A DNA stretch of 64,000 bases from G965220205 sp965220205 (GTDB taxonomy: Bacteria; Chloroflexota; Dehalococcoidia; Lucifugimonadales; Australimonadaceae). Positions 41,113-50,299 of the stretch are shown here, one piece after another. The position numbers and the translations under genes are program-made. Below the pieces are notes generated by a model, which did no database searches, was not told the DNA's origin, and saw only the letters and a list, made by a program, of their open reading frames with translations. Every line of letters begins with the position of its first letter. Position 1 is the first letter of the stretch. The stretch lies in NCBI GenBank assembly GCA_965220205.1, contig OZ244812.1, positions 310,001-374,000 of the forward strand. The letters are read 5' to 3'.

Positions 41113-41915
41113 GCGGCGCCTTCCGATCCGGCGCCTGTCAGCGGCGACTCGCGGTTCATGGCATGGACCAGACGCAAGCCCGACAACGTCAGTTCTTCGT
41201 CAATGTGGTCGAAGACGGTGGTCTGACTGGCGAGGAGGGGCGCGAGACCGCCGGTGCCGATGACGATGGCTGCGGGGGCGTCCATCTCGATTCGGAAGCG
41301 GCGCACCATCTCCTCGATGAGCCCGACGTAGCCGAATACTAGGCCGGACTGGATAGCGTGCGCGGTGTTCTTGCCGATAGCGGCGGGCGGGGCGCTCATC
41401 TCAACGCGCCGCAACTGCGACGTGCTGAGGAACAGGGACTCCGCCGCGATATTCAGGCCGGGGGCGATGGCGCCTCCCAGGTAGGCCCCGTCGGCGGCGA
41501 TGGCGTCGAACACGGTGGCCGTGCCCATGTCGACGACGATCGTTGGCCCGCCGTAGATGGCGTGGGCCGCGGCGGCGTCGGCGATGCGGTCGGCGCCGAC
41601 GTCCCGCGGGTTGTCGTAGAGGATGCGCACCCCGGTCTTGGCGCCGGGCCCGACGACCAGCGGCGCAACGCCAAACAGGGAGTGCGCGAGCTCTTCGAAG
41701 ACGGCGGTGAGCGGCGGCACCACGCTACAGAGGACGACCTCGCTCACTTCACCGGGGGCGACGCCCTTCAGCGGGAGGAGAGAGTTGAGTTGCAGCGCGT
41801 ATTCGTCGGCCGACCGGTGGCTATCGGCGGCGAGGCGCCAAGAGGCGCGCAGACGGTCGCCGTCGAAAGCGCCGATGGTGACGTTGGTGTTGCCGATGTC
41901 AAGCGCGAGCAGCAT
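41109..41915 (-). CDS. coaX: Type III pantothenate kinase
   Basis: First step of coenzyme A synthesis. The 268-residue ASKHA-fold kinase has DIGNTNVTIG at 6-15, the GADRIADAAAAH segment near 107 and VVDMGTATVFD near 127. Type III enzymes are not inhibited by CoA. It has its own -10 box seven bases before the ATG, implying a leaderless message, and is translationally coupled to coaBC. The nnrD gene lies 51 bases upstream on the same strand. Confidence 0.97.
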   Translation of the reverse strand: MLLALDIGNTNVTIGAFDGDRLRASWRLAADSHRSADEYALQLNSLLPLKGVAPGEVSEVVLCSVVPPLTAVFEELAHSLFGVAPLVVGPGAKTGVRILYDNPRDVGADRIADAAAAHAIYGGPTIVVDMGTATVFDAIAADGAYLGGAIAPGLNIAAESLFLSTSQLRRVEMSAPPAAIGKNTAHAIQSGLVFGYVGLIEEMVRRFRIEMDAPAAIVIGTGGLAPLLASQTTVFDHIDEELTLSGLRLVHAMNRESPLTGAGSEGAA

Positions 41916-41922
41916 CGGGAAC

Positions 41923-41928
41923 AGTATA
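41923..41928 (-). promoter_or_regulatory. -10 box of coaX, leaderless position
   Basis: TATACT on the minus strand is separated from the coaX ATG by seven bases (GTTCCCG). A transcript starting at the usual distance would begin at or one base before the start codon. There is no ribosome-binding site. Confidence 0.5.
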
Positions 41929-41966
41929 CCCCGGTCAAGAGAGGGCAGAGCTCGCGGCTGCCGGGC

Positions 41967-43520
41967 TCAGCCGTCTGCGCGGATGGCGCGCATGGCGCGC
42001 GGGATCTCGGGGAGTAGGTCGCTTGCCATAAGCCCGCTGGAGCCGGTCTCGCTGCTGATGCGCCCGGCTGCCGCTGCGTGGATGTAGACGCCGGCGACCG
42101 CCGCGTCGAACGGCGCCAACCCTTGGGCCAACAGCGACCCTATGACGCCGGACAGCACGTCGCCGGTCCCGGCGGTCGCGAGCGCCGGATTGGCGAATGG
42201 GCTGATGCTCGCGCGGCCCTCGGGGGACGCTATCACCGTGTATGCGCCCTTGAGCACGACCACTTGCCGCCAACGTGCGGCAGCCGAGAGCGCGGTCGCT
42301 ACGCGGTCCTCCTCGACGCTGGCGATGGAGGTCGCGAGGAGCCGCGCCATCTCGCCGGGATGCGGCGTGAGGACGGCGGGCGAGCGCAGCCGCTCCCACC
42401 ATTCGTAGGCGCCCGCCAGTGCGTTGAGAGCGTCAGCGTCGAGGACGACGGGGAGCATCGGGGCGGAGTCGGACAGCAACACGGTCTGGAGCACGTGTCG
42501 GACGCTCTCGACGTTGCCGAGGCCTGGCCCGATGACGGCCGCCTCGGCAACCGCGAGCGCACTCGCGACGGCGTCCCCGGCGCTCGCCGCCACGTGACCC
42601 TCGGGCGTCTCGGGCAGCGGCAGATGGACCTGTTCGAGGACGCGCGGCCCGGCGAGCCGTGAGGCGGTCTCCGGCGCGGCGAGCGTCACGAGTCCGGCGC
42701 CTGTGCGGTAGGCGGCGGAAGCCGCGAGCACGGGCGCGCCGATGAACCTCCGGGAGCCTGCCAGCAGCAAGAGGCTGCCGAACGTCCCCTTGTGGCTGTC
42801 GAGCGGGCGTCGCGGGAGAAGGCGCGAGACGGTCTCGAGGTCGGCGAGGTCGATGGGCAGATCGTCGCCTGCGCCGTCGGGGAGTCCGATGCCGAGCACC
42901 TCGACGAGCCCCGCGTAGGCGGCCCCCGGGAACCTGTAGAGGCCCACTTTGGGTGCGCCCAGCGTGAGCGTGAGGTCGGCGCGGAAGCTGGCGTCGTCGC
43001 AGGCGCCGTCCGCGCCAACGCCCGTGGGGATGTCCAACGCGACGTAGCGGAGGTCGGGCTGCGCTTGTTTCACCGAGCGCAGCAGTTCGAACGGAGCGCG
43101 GAGAGAGTCGCCGAGCGGCGGTTCGCCGCCGATGCCCAGCACGGCGTCGAGCACCGCGTCCGAGAGCGGGACGGAGCTGCCGAGCTCGAGCTGCTCGGGG
43201 TCGTCGGACGCTTCGACGATGCGGACGCGCCGGGCGCGGCAAGCCTCGAACTTGTCCTCGCGGCGGCGAGGCGACGTCATGTAGAGCGTGACGAGCGCCC
43301 CCCAGTCGGCGAGGTATCGGGCGGCGACGAGCCCGTCGCCGCCGTTGTTGCCGCCGCCCACCAGCACGACGACGCGCTTGCCGCGCACGCCGTCCATGAG
43401 CTGCGTAACACGCCGCGCGACGGCGAGCCCCGCGCTCTCCATCAGCGAGTCCTCCGGGACGCCGGCGTCGACGGCGCGGCGCTCGAGTTCGCGCATTTGC
43501 TCGACGGTCACGATCTTCAT
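41967..43520 (-). CDS. nnrD: Bifunctional NAD(P)H-hydrate epimerase/ADP-dependent NAD(P)H-hydrate dehydratase
   Basis: Repairs hydrated NADH and NADPH. The 517-residue protein has an N-terminal epimerase domain (about 1-215) with VLVGGGNNGGDGLVAARYL and VLDAVLGIG, and a C-terminal ribokinase-like dehydratase domain with GTFGSLLLLAGS, LTPHPGEMARLL and NPALATAGTGDVLSG near 445-459. The fused form is the common bacterial arrangement. It lies 45 bases after acpS on the same strand. Confidence 0.95.
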   Translation of the reverse strand: MKIVTVEQMRELERRAVDAGVPEDSLMESAGLAVARRVTQLMDGVRGKRVVVLVGGGNNGGDGLVAARYLADWGALVTLYMTSPRRREDKFEACRARRVRIVEASDDPEQLELGSSVPLSDAVLDAVLGIGGEPPLGDSLRAPFELLRSVKQAQPDLRYVALDIPTGVGADGACDDASFRADLTLTLGAPKVGLYRFPGAAYAGLVEVLGIGLPDGAGDDLPIDLADLETVSRLLPRRPLDSHKGTFGSLLLLAGSRRFIGAPVLAASAAYRTGAGLVTLAAPETASRLAGPRVLEQVHLPLPETPEGHVAASAGDAVASALAVAEAAVIGPGLGNVESVRHVLQTVLLSDSAPMLPVVLDADALNALAGAYEWWERLRSPAVLTPHPGEMARLLATSIASVEEDRVATALSAAARWRQVVVLKGAYTVIASPEGRASISPFANPALATAGTGDVLSGVIGSLLAQGLAPFDAAVAGVYIHAAAAGRISSETGSSGLMASDLLPEIPRAMRAIRADG

Positions 43521-43565
43521 GCTCTTACGCTCATATGTCTCAAGGTCATGCTGTTGCGCTCCAAC

Positions 43566-43937
43566 TCACGACACGCGTCCGATGACCGAGGCCACGGCGT
43601 AGTGGCGCGAGTGGCTGAGACTGACTGCGATACGGTCGATGCCGAGGCGGGCTGCACGCTCGGCGGCGCGGCCATGCAGCGCGATCCCCGGCTCGCCGGT
43701 GCGCTTGCGCGTTACCTCGACCTCGCGCCATCCGACGCCGCGCGTGCCCGTGCCCAAGGCCTTCATCACCGCCTCCTTCGCGGCGAATCGCGCGGCGAGC
43801 TGTGGGGCGCGGCCCCTGCAGTATGCGGTCTCGCCTTCGGTGAAGACTCGCTCGAGGAAACGGTCGCCGAATCGAGCGAGCGTTGCCGCGACTCGCTCAA
43901 TCTCTATGACGTCGACGCCAACGGATACGTCCTGCAT
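43566..43937 (-). CDS. acpS: Holo-[acyl-carrier-protein] synthase
   Basis: Transfers 4'-phosphopantetheine from CoA to acyl carrier protein. The 123-residue protein has the family signatures VGVDVIEIERV near 6-16 and LAARFAAKEAVMKALGTG near 46-63, with the metal-binding Asp and Glu. VSLSHSRHYAVA is at the C-terminus. It is followed by nnrD, coaX and coaBC, so CoA synthesis and its use lie together. A TATAAT lies eight bases before the ATG. Confidence 0.96.
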   Translation of the reverse strand: MQDVSVGVDVIEIERVAATLARFGDRFLERVFTEGETAYCRGRAPQLAARFAAKEAVMKALGTGTRGVGWREVEVTRKRTGEPGIALHGRAAERAARLGIDRIAVSLSHSRHYAVASVIGRVS

Positions 43938-43945
43938 GTGGCGCG

Positions 43946-43951
43946 ATTATA
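43946..43951 (-). promoter_or_regulatory. -10 box of acpS, leaderless position
   Basis: A perfect TATAAT on the minus strand is followed by eight bases (CGCGCCAC) and the acpS ATG. The expected transcript would start within two bases of the start codon, and no ribosome-binding site is possible. Confidence 0.55.
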
Positions 43952-44007
43952 GGCTAGCCCCCACTCGGCGGCGAGAAGGCGCTGGCCGTCCCCGCCGTTG
44001 GGCGGCC

Positions 44008-44016
44008 TGCTATCAT
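44008..44016 (+). promoter_or_regulatory. Extended -10 box of folD
   Basis: TGCTATCAT (TG, one base, TATCAT) lies about 60 bases before the folD GTG, in the divergent gap with acpS. The same nine bases serve as the likely ispH promoter element. Confidence 0.45.
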
Positions 44017-44078
44017 GCCCGACGGCCCCCGCCGCGCGGACGGGACTGCAGGACGAGGCGAAATCGAGGTGAGATAGG

Positions 44079-44975
44079 GTGACGGCAGAGATCATCGATG
44101 GCAAGCAGATGGCGGCGGACTTGCGCGCCGAGATCGCCGTGGAGGTGCGGGCGCTGAGTGCGGCGGGCGTGACGCCGGGGCTCGCCGCGGTGTTGGTTGG
44201 CGGCGATGCTGCCTCGGCGGTGTACGTGCGCAACAAGCGGTTGGCCTGCGACGAGGCGGGCATGTTCAGCGAGACGCTGACGCTGTCGGCGGAAACGGGG
44301 CAGGACGAGCTCCTGAGCATCGTGAAGGGTCTGAACGCCGACAGCCGCTTCCATGGCATCCTGGTGCAGCTTCCGTTGCCTGCCCACATCGACGAGCGCG
44401 CCATCATCATGGCAATCGACCCGGACAAGGACGTCGATGGGCTGCACCCGCTGAACGGCGGACGGTTGCTCGAGGGTCGGCCTCGCTTCCTGCCGGCGAC
44501 CCCCGCGGGCGTACAGACGATGCTGCTCCGCTCAGGGAACGATCCGTCCGGCAAGCACGTGGTCATCGTGGGCCGTTCGAACATCGTGGGCAAGCCCCTC
44601 GCCGTGATGCTGATGCAGAAGGCGGACGGCGCGAATGCGACGGTGACGGTGTGCCACACGGGGACTCCGGACATCGGCGCGCATGTGCGCCAAGCGGACA
44701 TCATCGTGGCCGCAGTCGGCCGTCCGAACACAATCACCGCGGACATGGTGAAGCCCGGAGCCGTGGTGATCGACGTGGGCATGAACCGGGTCGACGACGC
44801 GTCCCGCAAGGCGGGGTATCGGCTCACCGGCGATGTGGACTTCGGGCCGGTGTCCGAGAAAGCGTCGGCAATCAGCCCGGTGCCCGGGGGAGTGGGGCCG
44901 ATGACGATCGCCATGCTCTTGCGGAATACGCTTCGCGCCGCGCAGTACGCCGCCGGCGCCGCTCCCGCTGTCTAG
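44079..44975 (+). CDS. folD: Bifunctional methylenetetrahydrofolate dehydrogenase/cyclohydrolase
   Basis: Interconverts methylene-, methenyl- and formyl-tetrahydrofolate. The 298-residue protein has the catalytic YVRNK of the Tyr-x3-Lys type (about 47-51), the HGILVQLPLP segment near 88-97, VVIVGRSNIVGKPLAV and the C-terminal PVPGGVGPMTIAML. The GTG start follows GAGGTGAGATAGG. It ends two bases from the convergent tauE-like gene. Confidence 0.97.
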   Translation: MTAEIIDGKQMAADLRAEIAVEVRALSAAGVTPGLAAVLVGGDAASAVYVRNKRLACDEAGMFSETLTLSAETGQDELLSIVKGLNADSRFHGILVQLPLPAHIDERAIIMAIDPDKDVDGLHPLNGGRLLEGRPRFLPATPAGVQTMLLRSGNDPSGKHVVIVGRSNIVGKPLAVMLMQKADGANATVTVCHTGTPDIGAHVRQADIIVAAVGRPNTITADMVKPGAVVIDVGMNRVDDASRKAGYRLTGDVDFGPVSEKASAISPVPGGVGPMTIAMLLRNTLRAAQYAAGAAPAV

Positions 44976-44977
44976 GC

Positions 44978-45811
44978 TCAGCCGACGCTGCTGGCGATCT
45001 GGCGTCCCCCGGCCAAGAGCAGGACTGCCGACAGGACGAGGAGCACGTGCCGTCCCATGAGGCGCTGGCCGAACCGCACCCCGATCTGCGCGCCGACGAC
45101 CGCGCCCGCGCCAAGGACTAACCCGCGGACCCATTGGTCCCCGTCCGGGCTCAGGCTCAGGTGCACGACGACGGCCGCCGCCGATGCGAGCATCAGCTCG
45201 AGCTGCGACGTGGCGACCGCAATCACGGACGGTATGCGGAGCGCCAGCATCATGACAGGGACGTTGACGATGCCTCCGCCGATGCCGAAGAAGGCGGCTG
45301 CGAACCCGGACCCCACGGCGATAGCGGCAGCGGCGGGCTCACGCACGCGGTACTCGTATGTGTGGCCGGCGGAGTCGGTGAGCCGGCGGAGACGCCCTTG
45401 CCGCGACGGAGCTACGGTTGCGGGAAGGGTGCTGCCCCGCAGCGCCAGGTACGCCGCGCCGATGACCAGCACGATCCCGAAGGCGAGGTCGAACACGCTG
45501 CGATGTGTGATCGTAGTGACGAGCGCGCCGGCGACGGCCGCAGGCAGCGCGGTCGAGACGATGATCATGCCGGTGCGTAGGTCCTGGAGCCGGTGGCGGC
45601 GGTAGCCGACTGTGGCCGATGCGGCGTTCATCACGACGGCGGTCAGCGACATGCTCGTGATGGCGGCGGGCTCAGCGTCGGGGTAGAGGAACAGGAGCAC
45701 CGGGACGAGGATGAAGCCTCCCCCGACGCCGACCATCGCTCCCAGCGTGCCAACGCCAACGCCTAGGAGGGCCAGCAAGACGAATTGCGCTGCGGTGAGC
45801 TCTGGGAGCAC
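44978..45811 (-). CDS. TauE/SafE family (TSUP) membrane permease
   Basis: A 277-residue protein with about eight membrane helices. GAMVGVGGGFILVPVLLF near residue 28 and FFGIGGGIVNVPVMM near 175 are the paired GxGGG signatures of this family, whose members export sulfite, sulfoacetate or other organosulfur anions. GTG at 45811 follows AGAGG; the frame further upstream has no membrane-protein character. It lies 52 bases after aspS on the same strand. The substrate is unknown. Confidence 0.88.
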   Translation of the reverse strand: MLPELTAAQFVLLALLGVGVGTLGAMVGVGGGFILVPVLLFLYPDAEPAAITSMSLTAVVMNAASATVGYRRHRLQDLRTGMIIVSTALPAAVAGALVTTITHRSVFDLAFGIVLVIGAAYLALRGSTLPATVAPSRQGRLRRLTDSAGHTYEYRVREPAAAAIAVGSGFAAAFFGIGGGIVNVPVMMLALRIPSVIAVATSQLELMLASAAAVVVHLSLSPDGDQWVRGLVLGAGAVVGAQIGVRFGQRLMGRHVLLVLSAVLLLAGGRQIASSVG

Positions 45812-45863
45812 CGAGAGGACCTCTGCTGTTGGGGTGGCGGCCGACAGTCCGCGGCCGGTCGGG

Positions 45864-47669
45864 CTACTCCTCTTCCTTGGGGACCAGGGCGATGTGCAGA
45901 TCGTCGAGCTGTGCATCGGCAACCGGGGAAGGAGCGCCGAACAGCGGGTCGACGCCGGCCTGGGTCTTGGGGAACGCAATCGCGTCGCGGATCGACTCCG
46001 CCGAGCTCGACAGCGTCACAACGAGCCGGTCGATGCCTCCCGCGAACCCGCCGTGGGGCGGAGCGCCATACTCGAACGCCTCGAGCAGATGCCCGAATTG
46101 CTCGCGGACCTGCTCTGCCGTGTACCCCATCACGGCGAACATCTGCTCTTGCAGTTGACGCTGGTGGATGCGGACGCTGCCGCCGGCGAGTTCCATGCCG
46201 TTCGCCGCGAGATCGTAGGCCTTCGCGAGGACGCCGCCAAGGTCGCCGCCCGCGGCGAGGCGGTCCACGTGGTCGTCTCGGGGCGCGGTAAACGGGTGGT
46301 GCTTGGCTTGCCACCGCTCGTTCTGCTCGTCCCATTCAAAGAGCGGGAAGTCGGTGATGACGCACAGGGCGAGCACGGCGGGGTCGGCGAGGCCGAGGCG
46401 TTGGCCGACGTGCAGCCGCAGCTGGCCGAGGACCGTCGCCACTTGGGACTGCGGGCCCGCCGCGATCAGCAGCAGGTCGCCGGGGACGGCGCCGGCGATT
46501 GCCGCAATTTCCTTGATTTCATCGAGCGAGAGCGCGCGAGCCGGGGTGCGGACGTGGTCGAGCGTGAGGGCGTTGAGCGAGCCGGAGTCGGCGTCGAGGG
46601 CGATGGTGACGAGGCCGCCCGCGCCGTAGGTGCGGGCGAGCGCGACGAGGTCGTCCAGCTGCCGACGGGGAATGTTGGCCATGCCGGGCGCCGCGATGCC
46701 CTTTACGACTCCCCCTGAGCGCACGACGTTGCCGAAGACCTGGAACTCGGTGGCCGCGACGGCGCTCGTGACGTCGGCGATTTCGAGGCCGAAGCGCAGA
46801 TCGGGCTTGTCGCTGCCGAAGCGCTCCATGGCCTCGGCGTACGTGAGGCGCGGCACGGGGAGGACGAGGCGCTTGTCGGGCGCGAGCGTCTGGGCCAGTA
46901 AGGTGTAGAGGTCGACCATCAAGTCGATGATGTCCTCGGGCTCGACGAACGCCATCTCGATGTCGAGTTGGGTGAACTCGGGCTGGCGGTCGGCGCGGAG
47001 GTCCTCGTCGCGGAAGCAGCGCGCAATCTGGAAGTAGCGGTCGATTCCCGCGACCATCAGAAGTTGCTTGAGTTGCTGGGGCGACTGCGGCAGTGCGTAG
47101 AAGCTGCCGGGCTGTGTGCGGCTGGGGACGAGGTAGTCCCGGGCACCCTCGGGCGTGCTCTTGATGAGGATGGGCGTTTCGACTTCGATGAAGCCCCGAT
47201 GGTCGAGGTAGTCGCGGATGAACTTGACGGCGCGGTGGCGCAGGCGGAGGTTATCCCGCATGGTCGGGCGTCGGAGGTCGAGGTAGCGGTAACGCATGCG
47301 GAGCAGCTCGTCGACCGGCGTCTCTTGGGTAACGTCGAAGGGGGGCGTCTTGGCCGGGTTGAGGACAGTGACGCTTTCGGCGACGACTTCGACCTCTCCG
47401 GTGGCCAGGGAGGGGTTCGTCGTGCCCTCGGGACGGGGACGAACGCGCCCGCGCACCTGTACGACCCATTCGCCGCGGAACGTCTCGGCGCGCGCGAAGG
47501 TCTCGGGCGTGCCCGGCTGGAATACGGTCTGCACGAGCCCTGTGCTGTCGCGCAAGTCGATGAAGATGAGTCCGCCGTGGTCGCGGCGGCGATGGACCCA
47601 CCCGGCTAACGTGACGTCTTGGCCCTGGTGCTCCGGGCGCAACTCCCCGCAGGCGATGGACTTGAGCAC
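45864..47669 (-). CDS. aspS: Aspartyl-tRNA synthetase
   Basis: Charges tRNA-Asp, and perhaps tRNA-Asn if the enzyme is non-discriminating. The 601-residue class II synthetase has an N-terminal OB-fold (LAGWVHRRRDHGGLIFIDLRD), motif 2 FRDEDLRADRQPEFTQLD near 215-232, a GAD insertion domain, and motif 3 GGIDRLVVTL near 535. GTG at 47669 follows AGGAG and the family starts there; the 88-codon upstream extension is Arg-rich and not homologous. Confidence 0.97.
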   Translation of the reverse strand: MLKSIACGELRPEHQGQDVTLAGWVHRRRDHGGLIFIDLRDSTGLVQTVFQPGTPETFARAETFRGEWVVQVRGRVRPRPEGTTNPSLATGEVEVVAESVTVLNPAKTPPFDVTQETPVDELLRMRYRYLDLRRPTMRDNLRLRHRAVKFIRDYLDHRGFIEVETPILIKSTPEGARDYLVPSRTQPGSFYALPQSPQQLKQLLMVAGIDRYFQIARCFRDEDLRADRQPEFTQLDIEMAFVEPEDIIDLMVDLYTLLAQTLAPDKRLVLPVPRLTYAEAMERFGSDKPDLRFGLEIADVTSAVAATEFQVFGNVVRSGGVVKGIAAPGMANIPRRQLDDLVALARTYGAGGLVTIALDADSGSLNALTLDHVRTPARALSLDEIKEIAAIAGAVPGDLLLIAAGPQSQVATVLGQLRLHVGQRLGLADPAVLALCVITDFPLFEWDEQNERWQAKHHPFTAPRDDHVDRLAAGGDLGGVLAKAYDLAANGMELAGGSVRIHQRQLQEQMFAVMGYTAEQVREQFGHLLEAFEYGAPPHGGFAGGIDRLVVTLSSSAESIRDAIAFPKTQAGVDPLFGAPSPVADAQLDDLHIALVPKEEE

Positions 47670-47740
47670 TTCTCTCCTAACCGAAACCCGCCGGGAAGGC
47701 GGGCTCTCGTGCGCATAGCGATTGCCGGTCCAGCGGAGAG

Positions 47741-47968
47741 CTACATCTCGCCGAACTCGTCCTCGCCGCCCGTCTGATTGGCCTGGCGATGGTGCAAGGC
47801 GTCGTGGAGTCGGGCGAGCAGCCGTTCGGCCGGCCCGCCCTCGCCCTCTTCGAGGCGCTCGATGAACTCCGCTGCCCCGCCCTGGGCGAGCTCCACGGCG
47901 CGTCGAACGCCGAGAATCAGCACCGTCAGCCAAACGAAGCGCAAGAGGAGACGAATCAAGGCCAGCAC
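47741..47968 (-). CDS. Small membrane-anchored protein upstream of aspS
   Basis: A 75-residue protein of unknown function. The first 25 residues form one hydrophobic segment (ALIRLLLRFVWLTVLILGV) and the rest is charged and helical (EFIERLEEGEGGPAERLLARLHDALHH). It suggests a single-span protein with a soluble tail. GTG at 47968 follows GGAGG, which is what supports it as a real gene. It lies 71 bases before aspS on the same strand. Codon pattern fits its neighbours, but no known family was recognised. Confidence 0.55.
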   Translation of the reverse strand: MLALIRLLLRFVWLTVLILGVRRAVELAQGGAAEFIERLEEGEGGPAERLLARLHDALHHRQANQTGGEDEFGEM

Positions 47969-48097
47969 GAGAACCTCCGGGGCCGCCCGCCGGACGCAGC
48001 GGGGACGCTCGTTACTGTATCGCACCCGCGTTACGATTTCCAATGCTCCCGCGCTCGGCTCGCAGGCCTGTCAAGCCTTTTCCCTCGGCGGCCGTCG

Positions 48098-48106
48098 TGT
48101 TATAAA
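48098..48106 (+). promoter_or_regulatory. Extended -10 box of tig
   Basis: TGTTATAAA (TG, one base, TATAAA) lies 35 bases before the tig GTG. It should drive the tig-clpP-clpX cluster. No -35 match is seen. Confidence 0.45.
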
Positions 48107-48141
48107 GGATTGTCGAACCCCGCTGATTCCTAGGATGGGTT

Positions 48142-49569
48142 GTGAAGGTCTCTTCCGAGCGACGCCCCCCCCGCGAAGCTGTACTGACCGTGGATCTCGA
48201 CGAGCGAGACGTCGAGCCGTACCTGGACCGAGCCTATCGTCAGGCGGTCCGGAGGCTGAACGTCCCGGGCTTTCGCAAGGGCAAGGCCCCCCGCAGAATC
48301 ATCGAGCAGCTTTTCGGCCGCGAGTACCTCCTGAACGAGGCCCTGGACAGTATGATCCAGGAGTCGACGTCGAAGGCGGTCGAGGAAGAGGACCTGGACC
48401 TCGGCGGCATCCCCCAAGTCTCCATCGAGCAATTGGACCCCCCGATCTTCAAGGCGACGGTGCCGCTGGCGCCGGAGGTCGACCTGGGCGACTTCGAGTC
48501 GGTGCGCGTCGAGAAAGCCGCGGTCGAGGTGAGCGAGGAGCGGGTGGACGAGACGCTCGAACAGTTGAGCCGCGATTTCGGCGTCTGGGAGCCGACGGAC
48601 GGGCCGGTCGAGATGGACGACCTCATCGAGTTGACGATCGAGGGCTGGATCGAGGAGGCGGACGGCGAGCGGCGCGAGATCATCCACAGCGAGAACACTG
48701 AGTACATCCCGAGGCCCGGGACGCGGTTCCCCGTGCCGGACTTCGACGGCGGGCTCGTTGGCCTTCCACAGAACGAGTTGACGTCCTTCACGCTGGACGT
48801 GCCGGAGGACTTCGAGAATGAGGAGTACGCTGGGAAGAAGGCGTACTTTGAAGCGACGATCCACCAAGTGAAACGCAAGACGGTCCCGGAGCTGGACGAC
48901 GAGTTCGCCAAGGGCGTCGGCGAGGGCTTCGAGACCGTTGGAGACCTGCGCGAGCGCGTCAAGTCCGACCTAGTGGCGCAGGAAGAGCGGCGGGTGAACG
49001 CCGAACACCAAGAGCAGACCTTCGCCAAGGTGGTTGAGGGCGCCGCTGTCGAGATGTCGCCCATCATTGTGGACCATGAACTGGAGCACTACATCGAGGA
49101 ACGGCAGGAGAATCTGAGGCAGGGGCGTGTGACGATTGAACAGTACCAGCAGTACCTGCTGTGGCAGTCCATGACGCCCGAGGAGATTCAGAACGACGCG
49201 CGGCCTCAGGTGGAGGAGCGGCTGAAGCGGGCCCACGTGCTGCGGGAAGTCGCGCGGCGCAAGGGCATCGAAGTCGCCGACGCTGAAGTCGACGAAGAGA
49301 TCGAAGCGATCTTGGGCGACGTCGGCGACCGCGACGATGTGCGGAAGCTGTTCGACGAGGAGGAGCGGCGCCAGTCGATTCGCCGCATGCTCCAGAACCG
49401 GCGCGCTCTGGACTACCTGACGCAGATGGCGTTGGGAGAGACGCCGTCGGACCAGGAGACCGCGGAAGAGGCGGTCGCGGAAGAGGCAGTCGTAGAGGAA
49501 TCGGAGGCGCCGGTGGACGGTCCTTCCGATTCGGGCGACGGCGCCGAGGCGGAGCCAGAGAAGTCATAG
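48142..49569 (+). CDS. tig: Trigger factor
   Basis: Ribosome-associated chaperone and peptidyl-prolyl isomerase. The 475-residue protein opens with the ribosome-binding domain, including the signature VPGFRKGKAPRRIIEQLFG (about 36-54). The FKBP-like domain follows near 150-245 and then the long helical C-terminal chaperone domain, ending in an acidic tail (residues about 435-475) rich in Glu and Ala. The GTG start is at 48142. It leads the tig-clpP-clpX group, which links folding of new proteins with their degradation. Confidence 0.96.
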   Translation: MKVSSERRPPREAVLTVDLDERDVEPYLDRAYRQAVRRLNVPGFRKGKAPRRIIEQLFGREYLLNEALDSMIQESTSKAVEEEDLDLGGIPQVSIEQLDPPIFKATVPLAPEVDLGDFESVRVEKAAVEVSEERVDETLEQLSRDFGVWEPTDGPVEMDDLIELTIEGWIEEADGERREIIHSENTEYIPRPGTRFPVPDFDGGLVGLPQNELTSFTLDVPEDFENEEYAGKKAYFEATIHQVKRKTVPELDDEFAKGVGEGFETVGDLRERVKSDLVAQEERRVNAEHQEQTFAKVVEGAAVEMSPIIVDHELEHYIEERQENLRQGRVTIEQYQQYLLWQSMTPEEIQNDARPQVEERLKRAHVLREVARRKGIEVADAEVDEEIEAILGDVGDRDDVRKLFDEEERRQSIRRMLQNRRALDYLTQMALGETPSDQETAEEAVAEEAVVEESEAPVDGPSDSGDGAEAEPEKS

Positions 49570-49618
49570 GCACGTTCCCGCCCAGCGGGTGGTGGGAAGC
49601 AAGGCGGGGAGGCAGTTC

Positions 49619-50290
49619 ATGCGCGAGTTTCCGATTCATGGGCCGATGCACGGCGAGGGCGTTGCGCGGCCTGAGAGCATCATCCCGATGGTCATCGAAA
49701 CGGGGGCCCGCGGCGAGCGGGCGTTCGATATCTACTCGATGCTGCTCAAGGAGCGGATCGTGTACATGGGCACGCCGATCAACGACCAAGTGTCGAACCT
49801 CATCGTGGCCCAGTTGCTCTACCTCGAGCGCGAGGACCCCGACAAGGACATCAACCTCTACATCAACAGCCCCGGTGGTGTGATCACGTCGGGGCTGGCT
49901 ATTTACGACACGATGCAACTCATCAAGCCCGACGTATCGACGATCTGCGTGGGGATGGCGGCGAGCATGGGGACGGTGCTGCTGTGCGGCGGCGCGGCGG
50001 GGAAGCGGTTCGCCTTGCCGAACTCGACGATTCACATGCACCAAGCGATGGGCGGCGCCTCGGGTCAGGCGGCGGACATCGAGATTGCGGCGCGGGAGAT
50101 TCTGCGGATGCAGGACATCATCCGCAACATCCTCTCCCTTCATACGAAGCAGCCCTACGAGAAGATAGCCAGAGACTCCGACCGCGACTACTACCTGGGC
50201 GCGGCTGATGCGAAAGAGTATGGCCTGATCGACGACGTGCTTGGAGCGACCGCTCCCGCCGCGGGAGACGGCGCCAGCGGCGCCAGCTAG
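49619..50290 (+). CDS. clpP: ATP-dependent Clp protease proteolytic subunit
   Basis: Serine protease ring of ClpXP. The 223-residue protein has IYSMLLKERIVYMGTPI, NLYINSPGG, the nucleophile Ser in GMAASMG, the His in IHMHQ and the Asp of the triad in DSDRDYYL. ATG at 49619 follows GGGGAGG; an earlier in-frame GTG lacks such a site. The C-terminus has a short Ala/Gly-rich tail. It sits between tig and clpX, nine bases from clpX. Confidence 0.97.
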   Translation: MREFPIHGPMHGEGVARPESIIPMVIETGARGERAFDIYSMLLKERIVYMGTPINDQVSNLIVAQLLYLEREDPDKDINLYINSPGGVITSGLAIYDTMQLIKPDVSTICVGMAASMGTVLLCGGAAGKRFALPNSTIHMHQAMGGASGQAADIEIAAREILRMQDIIRNILSLHTKQPYEKIARDSDRDYYLGAADAKEYGLIDDVLGATAPAAGDGASGAS

Positions 50291-50299
50291 GGGTAGACT

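Noticed and set aside
47670..47933. An 88-residue N-terminal extension of AspS
   Set aside because: It overlaps the small membrane-protein gene on the same strand in another frame, is low in complexity, and the GTG at 47669 has AGGAG before it.
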